Positions 17,725-26,221 of a stretch of 64,000 nucleotides of DNA are shown one piece after another. The notes below the pieces were generated by a model, which saw nothing but the letters and a program-made list of their open reading frames with translations, was not told the DNA's origin and searched no databases. Source of the stretch: JASGDN01 sp049841275 (GTDB lineage Bacteria; Chloroflexota; Chloroflexia; Thermomicrobiales; UBA6265). The stretch is from assembly GCA_049841275.1 (NCBI GenBank), contig JASGDN010000052.1, positions 1 through 64,000 on the forward strand, given 5' to 3'. Both the position numbers and the translations under genes were made by a program. Position 1 is the first letter of the stretch, and each line of letters starts with the position of its first letter.

Positions 17725-20211
17725 ATGGGCATCGTCGACTGGCTCAAGAAGGTCTTCGCACCCAATCCGCCACCGAGACCGGCAAAGCCGAAGCGATCCC
17801 CGGCCAGGAAGCCCCCTCACCCCGCCAAGGCCCCGGCCCGCACCGCGAAGAAGCCCCCGGCAACGGGCACAGCCCCACGTCTATCCACCACCGCCCCGCC
17901 GTTCCGCACCCGACCGGCCCTGCCGGACAACGCGCGCTGGATCGGGGCGAATGAGCAACTCGAGCTCCGGGAGCTCACGATCCGCGGCGGCTTGCTCTAC
18001 ATCGGAGAGCGCCTGTCAGCGGGAGCCAGCGGACCCGAACCATCGCTCATCGATCCCAGCCTACCGGTCACCTTGCCGGATCCAGTCACTTCGGACAGCG
18101 ACCTCCCCTACTGGCCATCCTATGCGGGCATCCAGCCGCACCAGCGAGGCATCTACCTGCGATGGCTGGCCGGCGGACGGCGCGATCCGGACATCCCGAC
18201 CGGCTATCCGTTCCTGTATCTCTATGGAATCGAACGCCGCCTGCTCCTCGACCGGAAGGCCGCGCTGAGCATCGGCGAACTCCCCGCCATCCGGGCCGAA
18301 CTCGCGGCGCTGCATGCCACCTATGGAGCCGCGAACGAGCGTTTCCGGACCGCCTGCGAACAGATGCTCGGGCTCATCGACCTCGTGCTGGTGGAAGGCG
18401 CCATCAAGGACCGGATGCGGCATGACGCGGGCACGATTCCCGCGCTGGCCGGGACGTTGCCTCTCCCACCGCCGCTGAGACCGGAGAACGGTATTCCGCC
18501 CGTCTCGCTGGCAATCGGACTTGGCATTGTCGCGCTTGCCCGCGAACCGATCCCCGCCGATTGGGCGCTGGCCTGGGCGTGGTATGCACCGGAGATCTCC
18601 GTCCGCACACCGGCCATCCGCTGCCCGGACGACCTGGCCTCCCTGTTCGCCATCCGGTACCACGAGCACTACGGCGATGGGCTCATCCTCGATCCGGCGG
18701 CCTTCGACCGGCTGGAACACGAGGTCATCCCGTTCAACGCCACCATCGGCACGCAGCAGATCGAATTCACGATCCTCCCCGATGTCCTGGCCCATTCACG
18801 GCGCTATCGCCCGCTGGCGACGATGCTCCCAGCCATCACCGACGAGCTGGATGCCTACAGCCGCTGGCTGGGCCGCAACCCGGACCGCCGGGGATCGCTC
18901 GCCGCCTGGGCGATACTGCCAGATGCGCTTGCCGGTCCCACTTCACCACACGCCGCCAAGGCGTCCGCCGACCTGACTGCCCTCCTGGGAAATGCTCCCA
19001 TCGCCGCCGTTCCGGGCGATGCGCTGCTCCGGATCTGGGTGGGCAACCAGGCGACATTGCCGGAGAAACTGACGAAAGGTGAGGCGTCCGCGTTCGCGAC
19101 TGCCCTCGCCCGGCTGGGATACGGGATCGAACCCGATCCCCGCACCGGCACAACGCTGACGCCAGGCGCCACCATGGCCATCTTCCGCCTGCCGGACGGG
19201 TTGTCCACGCCAGCCGATACCGCCGTCCCGGACGACGGCCCGTATGCCCAGGCGGCCATTCTCGTCCAGCTCGCGGCAATCCTCGGGGAGGCCGATGGCG
19301 CGGCGTCAGCCTCCGAATTCGCGGCCATGCGCGATCATCTCCACGCTTCCTATACCCTCTCGCCGCTGGAGGAACGCCGGCTCGGAGCACGCATGGTCTG
19401 GCTGGCCTCACAGCCAGCATCCGAACGCACCCTGGCCGGGATGAGGAAGCGGATCGCCCCACTCTCCCCCGGCGAGCGCGACCACCTCGCCCGCGGTCTG
19501 CTCCAGATTGTGGACGCCGACGGAACCGTTGCACCAGGCGAGGTGATGACGCTGCAAAAGATATGGAAGCTGCTCGGCCGCGATCCGGACCGTGTCGCCA
19601 GCGATCTCCACGCCGTGATGACCGGCGGCAATCTCGAACCCACGCCCGCCGTACCGAACCCAAAGACCGCATCGCCCCGCCGCGCGAAACCTGCCGCCCG
19701 CACGCCGCCGCCCACGGGCGATGAGCCGGTCGTCGTCCGGGCAGCTACTCCGGAAACACCCCGGATACGTATTCCGAAGCCGCCAGACGCGAATGCGCAT
19801 CCTCCAGAGCCTGACGTAGCGCTCGATCCGGGTGCGATCGCGCGAAAGATTGCGGATACCGACGCCGTCTCGGCCCTGTTGGGCGACTTGCTGGCGGAGG
19901 AATCCGCGACATCGTCCTCCGCCGCACCAACCACGACGCCTGCAACGACCAGCATCACCCCAGCCGAGATCTCGCCAGCGGCATTGCTGCGGGCGCTCGC
20001 GGCGCAGGAACGGTGGACCGCCGAGGCCTTCGCCGCACTGGTGGCCCAGCACGGGATGATGCCGAACGCCGCCCTGGACCTGGTGAACGAGCTGGGCTTC
20101 GAGCACGCGGGCGATCCGCTCCTGCTGGAGGAACCGGATGGCGCATTGAGCGTCGATCCTGCCGTGTTGCCGGATGTGCTGGAGATGGTTTCTCCACCGA
20201 ATTCGGTGTAG
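17725..20211 (+). CDS. TerB_N/TerB/TerB_C protein 1 (Shango SngA-like), both acidic loops intact
   Basis: An 828-aa protein. Residues about 10-65 are a Pro/Ala/Lys-rich basic linker. A TerB_N-like region follows (about 70-330), with the pattern QRGIYLRWLAGGRRDP then FLYLYGIERRLL. A TerB-like helical core lies at about 510-640 and a TerB_C-like region at about 700-828. The TerB core has two acidic loops: E522-A-D524-G...E531 and D597-A-D599-G...E606, the arrangement expected for metal binding in TerB. It is the first of three paralogues and precedes a BrxD-like ATPase and an Lhr-like helicase. This is the gene set of the Shango anti-phage system, in which the TerB protein is SngA. ATG 17725 follows GGGGGAA. 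An upstream TAGGAT (17672-17677) may be the -10 box. Confidence 0.75.
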   Translation: MGIVDWLKKVFAPNPPPRPAKPKRSPARKPPHPAKAPARTAKKPPATGTAPRLSTTAPPFRTRPALPDNARWIGANEQLELRELTIRGGLLYIGERLSAGASGPEPSLIDPSLPVTLPDPVTSDSDLPYWPSYAGIQPHQRGIYLRWLAGGRRDPDIPTGYPFLYLYGIERRLLLDRKAALSIGELPAIRAELAALHATYGAANERFRTACEQMLGLIDLVLVEGAIKDRMRHDAGTIPALAGTLPLPPPLRPENGIPPVSLAIGLGIVALAREPIPADWALAWAWYAPEISVRTPAIRCPDDLASLFAIRYHEHYGDGLILDPAAFDRLEHEVIPFNATIGTQQIEFTILPDVLAHSRRYRPLATMLPAITDELDAYSRWLGRNPDRRGSLAAWAILPDALAGPTSPHAAKASADLTALLGNAPIAAVPGDALLRIWVGNQATLPEKLTKGEASAFATALARLGYGIEPDPRTGTTLTPGATMAIFRLPDGLSTPADTAVPDDGPYAQAAILVQLAAILGEADGAASASEFAAMRDHLHASYTLSPLEERRLGARMVWLASQPASERTLAGMRKRIAPLSPGERDHLARGLLQIVDADGTVAPGEVMTLQKIWKLLGRDPDRVASDLHAVMTGGNLEPTPAVPNPKTASPRRAKPAARTPPPTGDEPVVVRAATPETPRIRIPKPPDANAHPPEPDVALDPGAIARKIADTDAVSALLGDLLAEESATSSSAAPTTTPATTSITPAEISPAALLRALAAQERWTAEAFAALVAQHGMMPNAALDLVNELGFEHAGDPLLLEEPDGALSVDPAVLPDVLEMVSPPNSV

Positions 20212-20258
20212 GGTGACACGCCAGAGAACCGGCCAGGCATGACACGGAGCGAGGATCG

Positions 20259-22424
20259 ATGAGCGGACATTGGCAGGAACCAGCATGGCAGTTCCTGTTC
20301 GGACGGGCGGACGATGACCCGCCCGCTCCGCGCTGGATCGGCCCTTTCCCAACGGAACGGACCGTGGTGCAGGGCTTCGACATCACCGGCGCGATGGTGT
20401 ACGTCGCCGAGCCGGGAGCCCATTGGAACGTCGTCTCCGAACCGTCCGAGATCGACCCGGCACTGCCGGTCGCTGGCCGGCAGACGACCGCACTTCCCGC
20501 CTACTACGCCCGCACGTTCCGCGATCTCGCGCCCGACCAACGCTACAACTATCTCGCCTGGCTGGCTGGCGGCCGCCGCGCCCCGGACGCAGATCGCTCC
20601 TTCATCCGGCTGTACCTGCACGGTCTCGAACGCCGCATGCTGGTCGACTTCGGCGTCGATCCCCTCGTGGAAGCCGAGCTTCCGGCAATCGCCGCCGAAC
20701 TGCAGGCCTTGCGGGATGCCTACACCAGCCGCATGGTCCCCGGCTTCGTCGATGCCCTGCTCGATATGCTCGCCATCTTGCTGCTCGATTCCGAGGACGA
20801 GCTTCCGGCCCCGGACATCGACCCGGCGAGCTGGGAGGAACCGACCCTGCTCCGGTTCGGGCTTGGCCGGTTCGCGCTCCAGAAACGACCGGTTCCGGCG
20901 GATTGGGCGGCGGTGTGGGCATGGTACCGGCGCGATGTCGTCATCCGGTCCGCCCTGCTGCGTACGCCGGACGAATATCGCGCCGTCTTCGCCCACCGCT
21001 ACACCGAGGCCTTCGGTGAGGGATTGACGTTCCGGCCCGGCAAGCGAACCGTCACACTGGACTACTACGCGTCCAACCCCTCCATCGGGCCAGTACGGAT
21101 CAACCTCGCCGGGATTCCGGATATCTTCAAACGGCCCACCGCCGGCCAGAAGCTCCGGCCGATCGCCGAGCAGGTCTGGAACGATCTCGGCCCCTACGCG
21201 CGCGCCGTCAACCGGTCGTTCACCGTCGACGAATCGTTGTCCCTGGCGGCCTTGCTGCCGCCCGTGCTCCAGACGCGAGACCATCCTGCCATCGGCGAGG
21301 CACTGCGGACGCTCGAGCTCACCCTTGGCGACCAGATCTTGGCGGTCATCCCCGATCGCGATCTCGTGGAGCTCTGGTGGTCGCACGCATGGGATGGAGC
21401 CCTGGCAACGCAGCAACTCGCTCCGAAGGATCGCAAGGCGTTCGTTGCGCTGATCGGCCGCTTCGGATTCGGTGCAGAACCGGACGCACGCTATGGCAAG
21501 TGGCCGGGACTGCGCTCGTCGAAGGACGATCTCACCGTCTTCCGCACGGGAGACGCGGTGCCGGATGCGCCCAGCCCAGCGTGGAACGCGACAGTGGTCG
21601 CGGCGCAATTCGGAGCTGCCATCGTTGCGCAGGACGGCGAATTCGACGCGGAAACCGCCGCACACCTCGCGGCCGAGGTCGTGGCAGCCTTTGCGCCAGA
21701 CCCGACGGAAGCCGTTCGGCTCCAGGCTGGATTGGCATCCCTCGCCCAGCGTGACGAACCGGTGAAGATCACCGGGCTCAAGGCATTCATCGATCCGCTC
21801 TCCGAAGAGGAGCGCGACCGGATCGGCGACTTCGCAATCGGTGTCGCGACCCGCCATGGCACGGTCGAGCCGCCGGTCGTCACGCTCGTCCAGAAGATCG
21901 CCCGCACCCTGGGCCTCGATCCGCAGGAGGTGCCGAGCAGGCTCTTCGGTGCCATGACCAGGGAGGCCGCAAGGCCTGCTTCCCGGAACGCCGGCCGAAC
22001 TTCAAAAGCGGCAATGCCTGGCAAACTCACGCTCGACCGCGCGGCGATCGCCGCTACCGAGCAGGCAACCGCGGTGGTCGCCGGTATCCTGGGCGAACTC
22101 CTCACCGAGGATATGGATGGCAACGCATCGACGCCCGCACCGGACGTGGACGCTGCTACACGCATTGCCGGACTGGACGCGCCCCATTCCGCCATGCTGC
22201 GCGCGCTCGCCACATCCGAGCCATCCGCCTGGACGAACGAGACGTTGGAAACACTGGCGCAAGACCATCGGGTGCTCGGCGCCGGGGCGATCGACGTGCT
22301 GAACGAGGCCGCACTGGACATCGCCGATGAGCCGCTGCTCGTGGACGACGGCGATCACCTTTCACTCGACCGCGACGTGCTCGCCGCCATGCTCGCCACC
22401 ACCGGGAAAGGGAGCGCATCGTGA
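20259..22424 (+). CDS. TerB_N/TerB/TerB_C protein 2 (SngA-like paralogue)
   Basis: A 721-aa paralogue of the preceding protein without its basic N-terminal linker. TerB_N-like signatures are present (YNYLAWLAGGRRAPD, then LYLHGLERRML). The TerB core keeps the first acidic loop (D459-G-E-F-D-A-E465). The second loop reads TRHGTVEPPV, losing the Asp pair and the Glu found in copy 1. A TerB_C-like C-terminus ends the protein. The start ATG 20259 has GGAGCGAGG upstream, and the gene lies 47 bp after copy 1. Its stop overlaps the start of copy 3 by 4 bp. The retained fold with a lost metal loop suggests a structural or regulatory partner of copy 1. Confidence 0.7.
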   Translation: MSGHWQEPAWQFLFGRADDDPPAPRWIGPFPTERTVVQGFDITGAMVYVAEPGAHWNVVSEPSEIDPALPVAGRQTTALPAYYARTFRDLAPDQRYNYLAWLAGGRRAPDADRSFIRLYLHGLERRMLVDFGVDPLVEAELPAIAAELQALRDAYTSRMVPGFVDALLDMLAILLLDSEDELPAPDIDPASWEEPTLLRFGLGRFALQKRPVPADWAAVWAWYRRDVVIRSALLRTPDEYRAVFAHRYTEAFGEGLTFRPGKRTVTLDYYASNPSIGPVRINLAGIPDIFKRPTAGQKLRPIAEQVWNDLGPYARAVNRSFTVDESLSLAALLPPVLQTRDHPAIGEALRTLELTLGDQILAVIPDRDLVELWWSHAWDGALATQQLAPKDRKAFVALIGRFGFGAEPDARYGKWPGLRSSKDDLTVFRTGDAVPDAPSPAWNATVVAAQFGAAIVAQDGEFDAETAAHLAAEVVAAFAPDPTEAVRLQAGLASLAQRDEPVKITGLKAFIDPLSEEERDRIGDFAIGVATRHGTVEPPVVTLVQKIARTLGLDPQEVPSRLFGAMTREAARPASRNAGRTSKAAMPGKLTLDRAAIAATEQATAVVAGILGELLTEDMDGNASTPAPDVDAATRIAGLDAPHSAMLRALATSEPSAWTNETLETLAQDHRVLGAGAIDVLNEAALDIADEPLLVDDGDHLSLDRDVLAAMLATTGKGSAS

Positions 22425-24634
22425 GCGCCCGGCGATCCTCGTGGCGTTTCCAACGGCGGGACCGTCCCGATCCGCGCGGACGCGGGATCGTCCTCTACGA
22501 CTTCGAGGGCGACCTGCTCGGCGACGATCCGGAAGAAACGCTGGTGTGGGTCGGACACGGCGAGCGCATCCAGATCGGCGGCTACACGCTAACCGACCCG
22601 ATGGTCTACGCCGGAATGCAGGAAGATATCTACCATCCGGCCTTCGAGCCTTCGGCCATCGATCCGGCTCGGGAGGTCGCACCCGACCAACCGCCCCGCG
22701 CGAACGCCGGCACGTACACCTGGCAGCCATGGGGCGCCATGACGCCCACGATGCGCGGCGCGTACCTGGCGTGGATCGCCACCGGGCGGCGCGATGCCGG
22801 AGCGCCGGACAGCTTTCCAAGCCTCTACCTCTGCGGGCTGGAACGGCGTCTCTTCACGGACCTCGGCATCACCGGTCCGGTCGCGCCCCATCAGGAGGCG
22901 GAAGTCCGGGCCATCCGCGACGAGGTGGCTGGTCTTGTGGACGCCTACGGGCCGCATCTGGCGTTGGGGAACGCCACCCGCCTGCTGGCGCTTCTGAATC
23001 TCGTACTGCGGGACGGCGACGCCTTCGCCGCACCGCCGCGCCTCGATCCGGACCGCGATCGCGTGCCGCTGGAGCTGAGCATCGGGCTTGGCATCCTCGT
23101 GGCGGCAGGCGAGCCGATCCCTCCGGACTGGGCGCTGGCATGGGCATGGTATCGCGCGGACATGCCGTTCACGTCCACCGTCACGCGCTGCCCGGACGAA
23201 GTCCAGCATCTCTTCCTCGCCCGCTACCGGCAAGGAGAAGGTGCCGGCATTTCGGTCCGCACCGGACTCGGCGACCTGAGCCCGGTCTACGACCCGTTGA
23301 ATGCGGGTGTGCCGCGCCCACGCATCACGGTGCCCGGTTTGCCGGATGTCTTCCTGCGCCGGGGGATGGGCGTGAAGCTGAGCTCCTACGTCGCATGGGT
23401 CTGTCACGATCTGGAGCCGTACGCACGCTGGCTCGCCCGCAACCCGACGCGCGAAGGCACGACGATGTCGCTGTTGCACGTTCCCGCCCTCCTGTTGGAG
23501 AGCGACCTGCCCGCTGCGCACCGTATGCGGACCTGGCTGGCCCTCACACTCGGGGAGTACGAGGAACCGGCTCCCGGAAGCATCGGCGTCGTGCCGGGCA
23601 CGGACCTCATCACCCTGTGGGGACAGGACCCGCCGGACCGCCTGACGAAGGGCGAGAGCGAGATGCTGGCGCAGGTCCTGGAGCGCTTCGGCGCCGGGAT
23701 GGAACCGGATATCCGCTTCGAGGGCGCGCCGCTCACCAGCCGGATGCCGGTCGCGATCTTCCGGGCGCCGGACGGGACCGAAGGCGTGGCGTTACGCGAG
23801 CCGTCGACGCCCGGCGAGATTGCCGCGCTCGTGCTCGTGCTGGGCGCGCCATTGCTCACGACGGACGATCCGGCGCGGACCTTGACGAATCCTGAGCGGT
23901 CCCTGCTCTCCCGGACGATCGGCACCGCGGTCACGCTCTCCCCACTGGAGTCCATGCGCGTGCAGGCAGCAATTGCCCGCATCTCCCCGCTGGACCCGAA
24001 GCCGTCCGGCCTCAAGCGCCGGCTCGACGTCCTGCATGCCGGGGAGCGCGAGCGCATTGGGGACATCCTCGTGCGGATTGCGGCAGAGGGACGGAACGAT
24101 CTTCCCCTGAAGGTCGTGACCCTGCTCCAGAAGCAGTTCCGGACGTTGCGACTCGATCCGGCGGACGTTCCCGGCCACCTCCACGCGGTCGTCACGGCCA
24201 TTCCATCACCACTGTCATCAAGCGGTTGCACAAAAGCGACCGCCGCAATGCGCCTGGACCAGAACGCCATCTCCCGCACGCAGGAGGAGAGCGAGGCGGT
24301 GTCCGCACTGCTCGGGGATCTCCTGAATGAGGAGATTCCGGATACCGCCCCACGGGACACATCCGTTTCCCAAACAGAGACAACTTCGACGCTCCCGCCG
24401 GCCGACGGGCTGGATACCGCCCACAGCGCGTTCCTTCGCGACCTTGTCCGGCAGGAGCGTTGGACGACCGCCGACGCCGAAGCCCTTGCCGCAACGCATC
24501 ACTTGTTGCTGGCCGGAGCCATCGACGCCTTGAACGAATGGGCGCTGGATATCGCTGGCGAGCCACTAATCGACGGCGACATCCCGGACTTCCTCTCCAT
24601 CGACCCGACACTTCTGCCCTATCTGCCACTATAA
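22421..24634 (+). CDS. TerB_N/TerB/TerB_C protein 3 (SngA-like, degenerate metal loops)
   Basis: A 737-aa third paralogue starting at GTG 22421, inside the end of copy 2 (GTGA overlap). The TerB_N region contains MRGAYLAWIATGRRDAG and LYLCGLERRLF. In the TerB core the first loop reads TTDDPARTLTNPE and the second AEGRNDLPLKV, so the DxDG...E geometry is lost in both. The TerB_C-like C-terminus is retained. Copies 1 to 3 therefore form a series from intact to degenerate metal loops while keeping the same overall architecture. Tight coupling to copy 2 implies fixed stoichiometry. The ATPase gene follows after a 216-bp gap with its own possible control site. Confidence 0.7.
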   Translation: MSARRSSWRFQRRDRPDPRGRGIVLYDFEGDLLGDDPEETLVWVGHGERIQIGGYTLTDPMVYAGMQEDIYHPAFEPSAIDPAREVAPDQPPRANAGTYTWQPWGAMTPTMRGAYLAWIATGRRDAGAPDSFPSLYLCGLERRLFTDLGITGPVAPHQEAEVRAIRDEVAGLVDAYGPHLALGNATRLLALLNLVLRDGDAFAAPPRLDPDRDRVPLELSIGLGILVAAGEPIPPDWALAWAWYRADMPFTSTVTRCPDEVQHLFLARYRQGEGAGISVRTGLGDLSPVYDPLNAGVPRPRITVPGLPDVFLRRGMGVKLSSYVAWVCHDLEPYARWLARNPTREGTTMSLLHVPALLLESDLPAAHRMRTWLALTLGEYEEPAPGSIGVVPGTDLITLWGQDPPDRLTKGESEMLAQVLERFGAGMEPDIRFEGAPLTSRMPVAIFRAPDGTEGVALREPSTPGEIAALVLVLGAPLLTTDDPARTLTNPERSLLSRTIGTAVTLSPLESMRVQAAIARISPLDPKPSGLKRRLDVLHAGERERIGDILVRIAAEGRNDLPLKVVTLLQKQFRTLRLDPADVPGHLHAVVTAIPSPLSSSGCTKATAAMRLDQNAISRTQEESEAVSALLGDLLNEEIPDTAPRDTSVSQTETTSTLPPADGLDTAHSAFLRDLVRQERWTTADAEALAATHHLLLAGAIDALNEWALDIAGEPLIDGDIPDFLSIDPTLLPYLPL

Positions 24635-24763
24635 GGACCCGCGCCATCCATCGCGATGGCACGCCGGGTGAACACCAGGTTGCCCCTACGCGCGACGGGA
24701 CCGAACGCCTGACACCATACGAACGGCGCTTACGTGACATCCGAGCGACGAGACACCGTACAG

Positions 24764-24788
24764 TAGAATGGAGCGAACGTGCGTTCGC
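24764..24788 (+). promoter_or_regulatory. -10-like hexamer and LexA-type palindrome upstream of the ATPase gene
   Basis: TAGAAT (24764-24769) is a good -10 candidate, though no clear -35 is seen. Just downstream is GCGAACGTGCGTTCGC (24773-24788), a perfect 7-2-7 palindrome containing CGAAC-N4-GTTCG, the Gram-positive-type LexA box. The centre is about 70 bp before the ATPase start. An operator at the transcription start would repress the ATPase-helicase pair separately from the TerB genes. Confidence 0.45.
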
Positions 24789-24850
24789 CTCTGCGGACGC
24801 GCCCTCCATTGCGCCACCCATCCGGCCATCCGCTCCCGGAGCCCCTTTCC

Positions 24851-26221
24851 ATGATCGATTCGTCCAGCCCGACCGCCGTTTCCCAGCCAATCCGTCCGCG
24901 CGAACGCGACGCCCTGCTCCAGGCGTTGCGGGCCGGCGTTGTGCCGCGCGCCGGGCAGCAGCACGTCCAGGTCGGGCGCGTCAACGAGGTTCGCGCCTTG
25001 CTCGCCGATGTCCAGCGCATCGCCGACGGCGGCTCGGCAGTACGGTTCGTGATCGGCGAGTACGGGTCTGGCAAGACCTTCTTCCTGCACGTCATCCGCT
25101 CGGTCGCGTTGCAGCAGAAGCTCGTCACCATCCACGCCGACCTCTCGCCAGACCGCCGACTCCACGCGACCGGCGGCCAGGCACGCAGCCTCTACACCGA
25201 GCTGATGCGCAACATGGCCACCCGCGCCAAGCCGGACGGCGGCGCGATGACCAGCGTGGTCGAGCGCTTCGTCACACAGGCCCTCACCGACGCCCGCGCG
25301 ACCGGCGAAGACCCGGACACCGTCATCCGCCGCAACCTGGAGCAGTTGACCGAGCTCACCGGCGGCTACGATTTCGCTGAGGTCATCGCCCGCTACTGGG
25401 AAGGGCACGACACCGGTAACGAGCAGCTGAAGAGCGACGCCGTGCGCTGGTTGCGCGGCGAGTTCAGCACCCGCACCGATGCCCGCAATGCCCTGGGTGT
25501 ACGCACGATCATCGACGACGGCAACCTCTACGACATGCTGAAGCTGCTCGCCCGCTTCGTGCGGTTGGCGGGGTTCGGCGGCCTGCTCGTGGTGATGGAC
25601 GAGATGGTGAACCTCTACAAGCTCGCCAACACCCAGGCCCGCAACGCCAATTACGAGCAGATCCTGCGCATCCTGAACGACGCGCTCCAAGGGACCGCCG
25701 CCGGACTCGGCTTCGTGTTCGGGGGAACGCCGGATTTCCTGCTGGACACCCGCCGCGGTCTCTATTCCTATGCCGCCCTGCAATCGCGCCTGGCGGAGAA
25801 TCGGTTCGCCCGCGATGGCCTGGTCGACTACTCCGGCCCAATCGTCCGCCTCGCCAGCCTGACGCCAGAGGACTTCTACGTGCTGCTTACGAAGCTGCGG
25901 CACGTCCAGGCGAGCGGCGATCCTGCCGCGTACCTGATCCCGGACAGCGGTATCCAGGCGTTCATGACGCACCTCTCGAACCGGATCGGCGATGCCTACT
26001 TCCGGACGCCGCGCAACACGATCAAGGCCTTCCTCGACCTGCTCGCCGTGCTGGAGCAGAATCCGGATGCCGTCTGGACCGACCTCTTCGACACGGTCGA
26101 GATCAGCGCGGACGAGAACCCGGACCTGATGCCGATCGGCTCGGTTGCCGGCGACGACGTTTCCGCGAAGCCGAGCGCCCCGGCGAACGACGATGACGAC
26201 CTCGCGACCTTCACACTCTAG
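24851..26221 (+). CDS. BrxD-like P-loop ATPase (DUF2791; Shango SngB-like)
   Basis: A 456-aa ATPase. Walker A is GEYGSGKT (residues 69-76, K75) and Walker B is VVMDEMVNLY (D250, E251). The order and spacing match the DUF2791/BrxD family known from BREX type 2 and from Shango. The C-terminus is acidic and low in complexity. The start ATG 24851 (MIDSSSP) was chosen over an in-frame GTG at 24779 because that leader is Pro/Arg-rich and overlaps the operator candidate. It overlaps the helicase gene by 29 bp. In the inferred system it would load or regulate the helicase on invading DNA. Confidence 0.8.
   Translation: MIDSSSPTAVSQPIRPRERDALLQALRAGVVPRAGQQHVQVGRVNEVRALLADVQRIADGGSAVRFVIGEYGSGKTFFLHVIRSVALQQKLVTIHADLSPDRRLHATGGQARSLYTELMRNMATRAKPDGGAMTSVVERFVTQALTDARATGEDPDTVIRRNLEQLTELTGGYDFAEVIARYWEGHDTGNEQLKSDAVRWLRGEFSTRTDARNALGVRTIIDDGNLYDMLKLLARFVRLAGFGGLLVVMDEMVNLYKLANTQARNANYEQILRILNDALQGTAAGLGFVFGGTPDFLLDTRRGLYSYAALQSRLAENRFARDGLVDYSGPIVRLASLTPEDFYVLLTKLRHVQASGDPAAYLIPDSGIQAFMTHLSNRIGDAYFRTPRNTIKAFLDLLAVLEQNPDAVWTDLFDTVEISADENPDLMPIGSVAGDDVSAKPSAPANDDDDLATFTL

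Noticed and set aside
19350..21857. 835-aa minus-strand open frame across TerB paralogues 1 and 2
   Set aside because: It crosses the boundary between two real genes and has no recognisable motif. It is an antisense shadow.
17725..24634. Tellurite resistance operon
   Set aside because: The TerB domains are embedded in large TerB_N/TerB_C proteins, and no TerC, TerD or TerZ gene is nearby.
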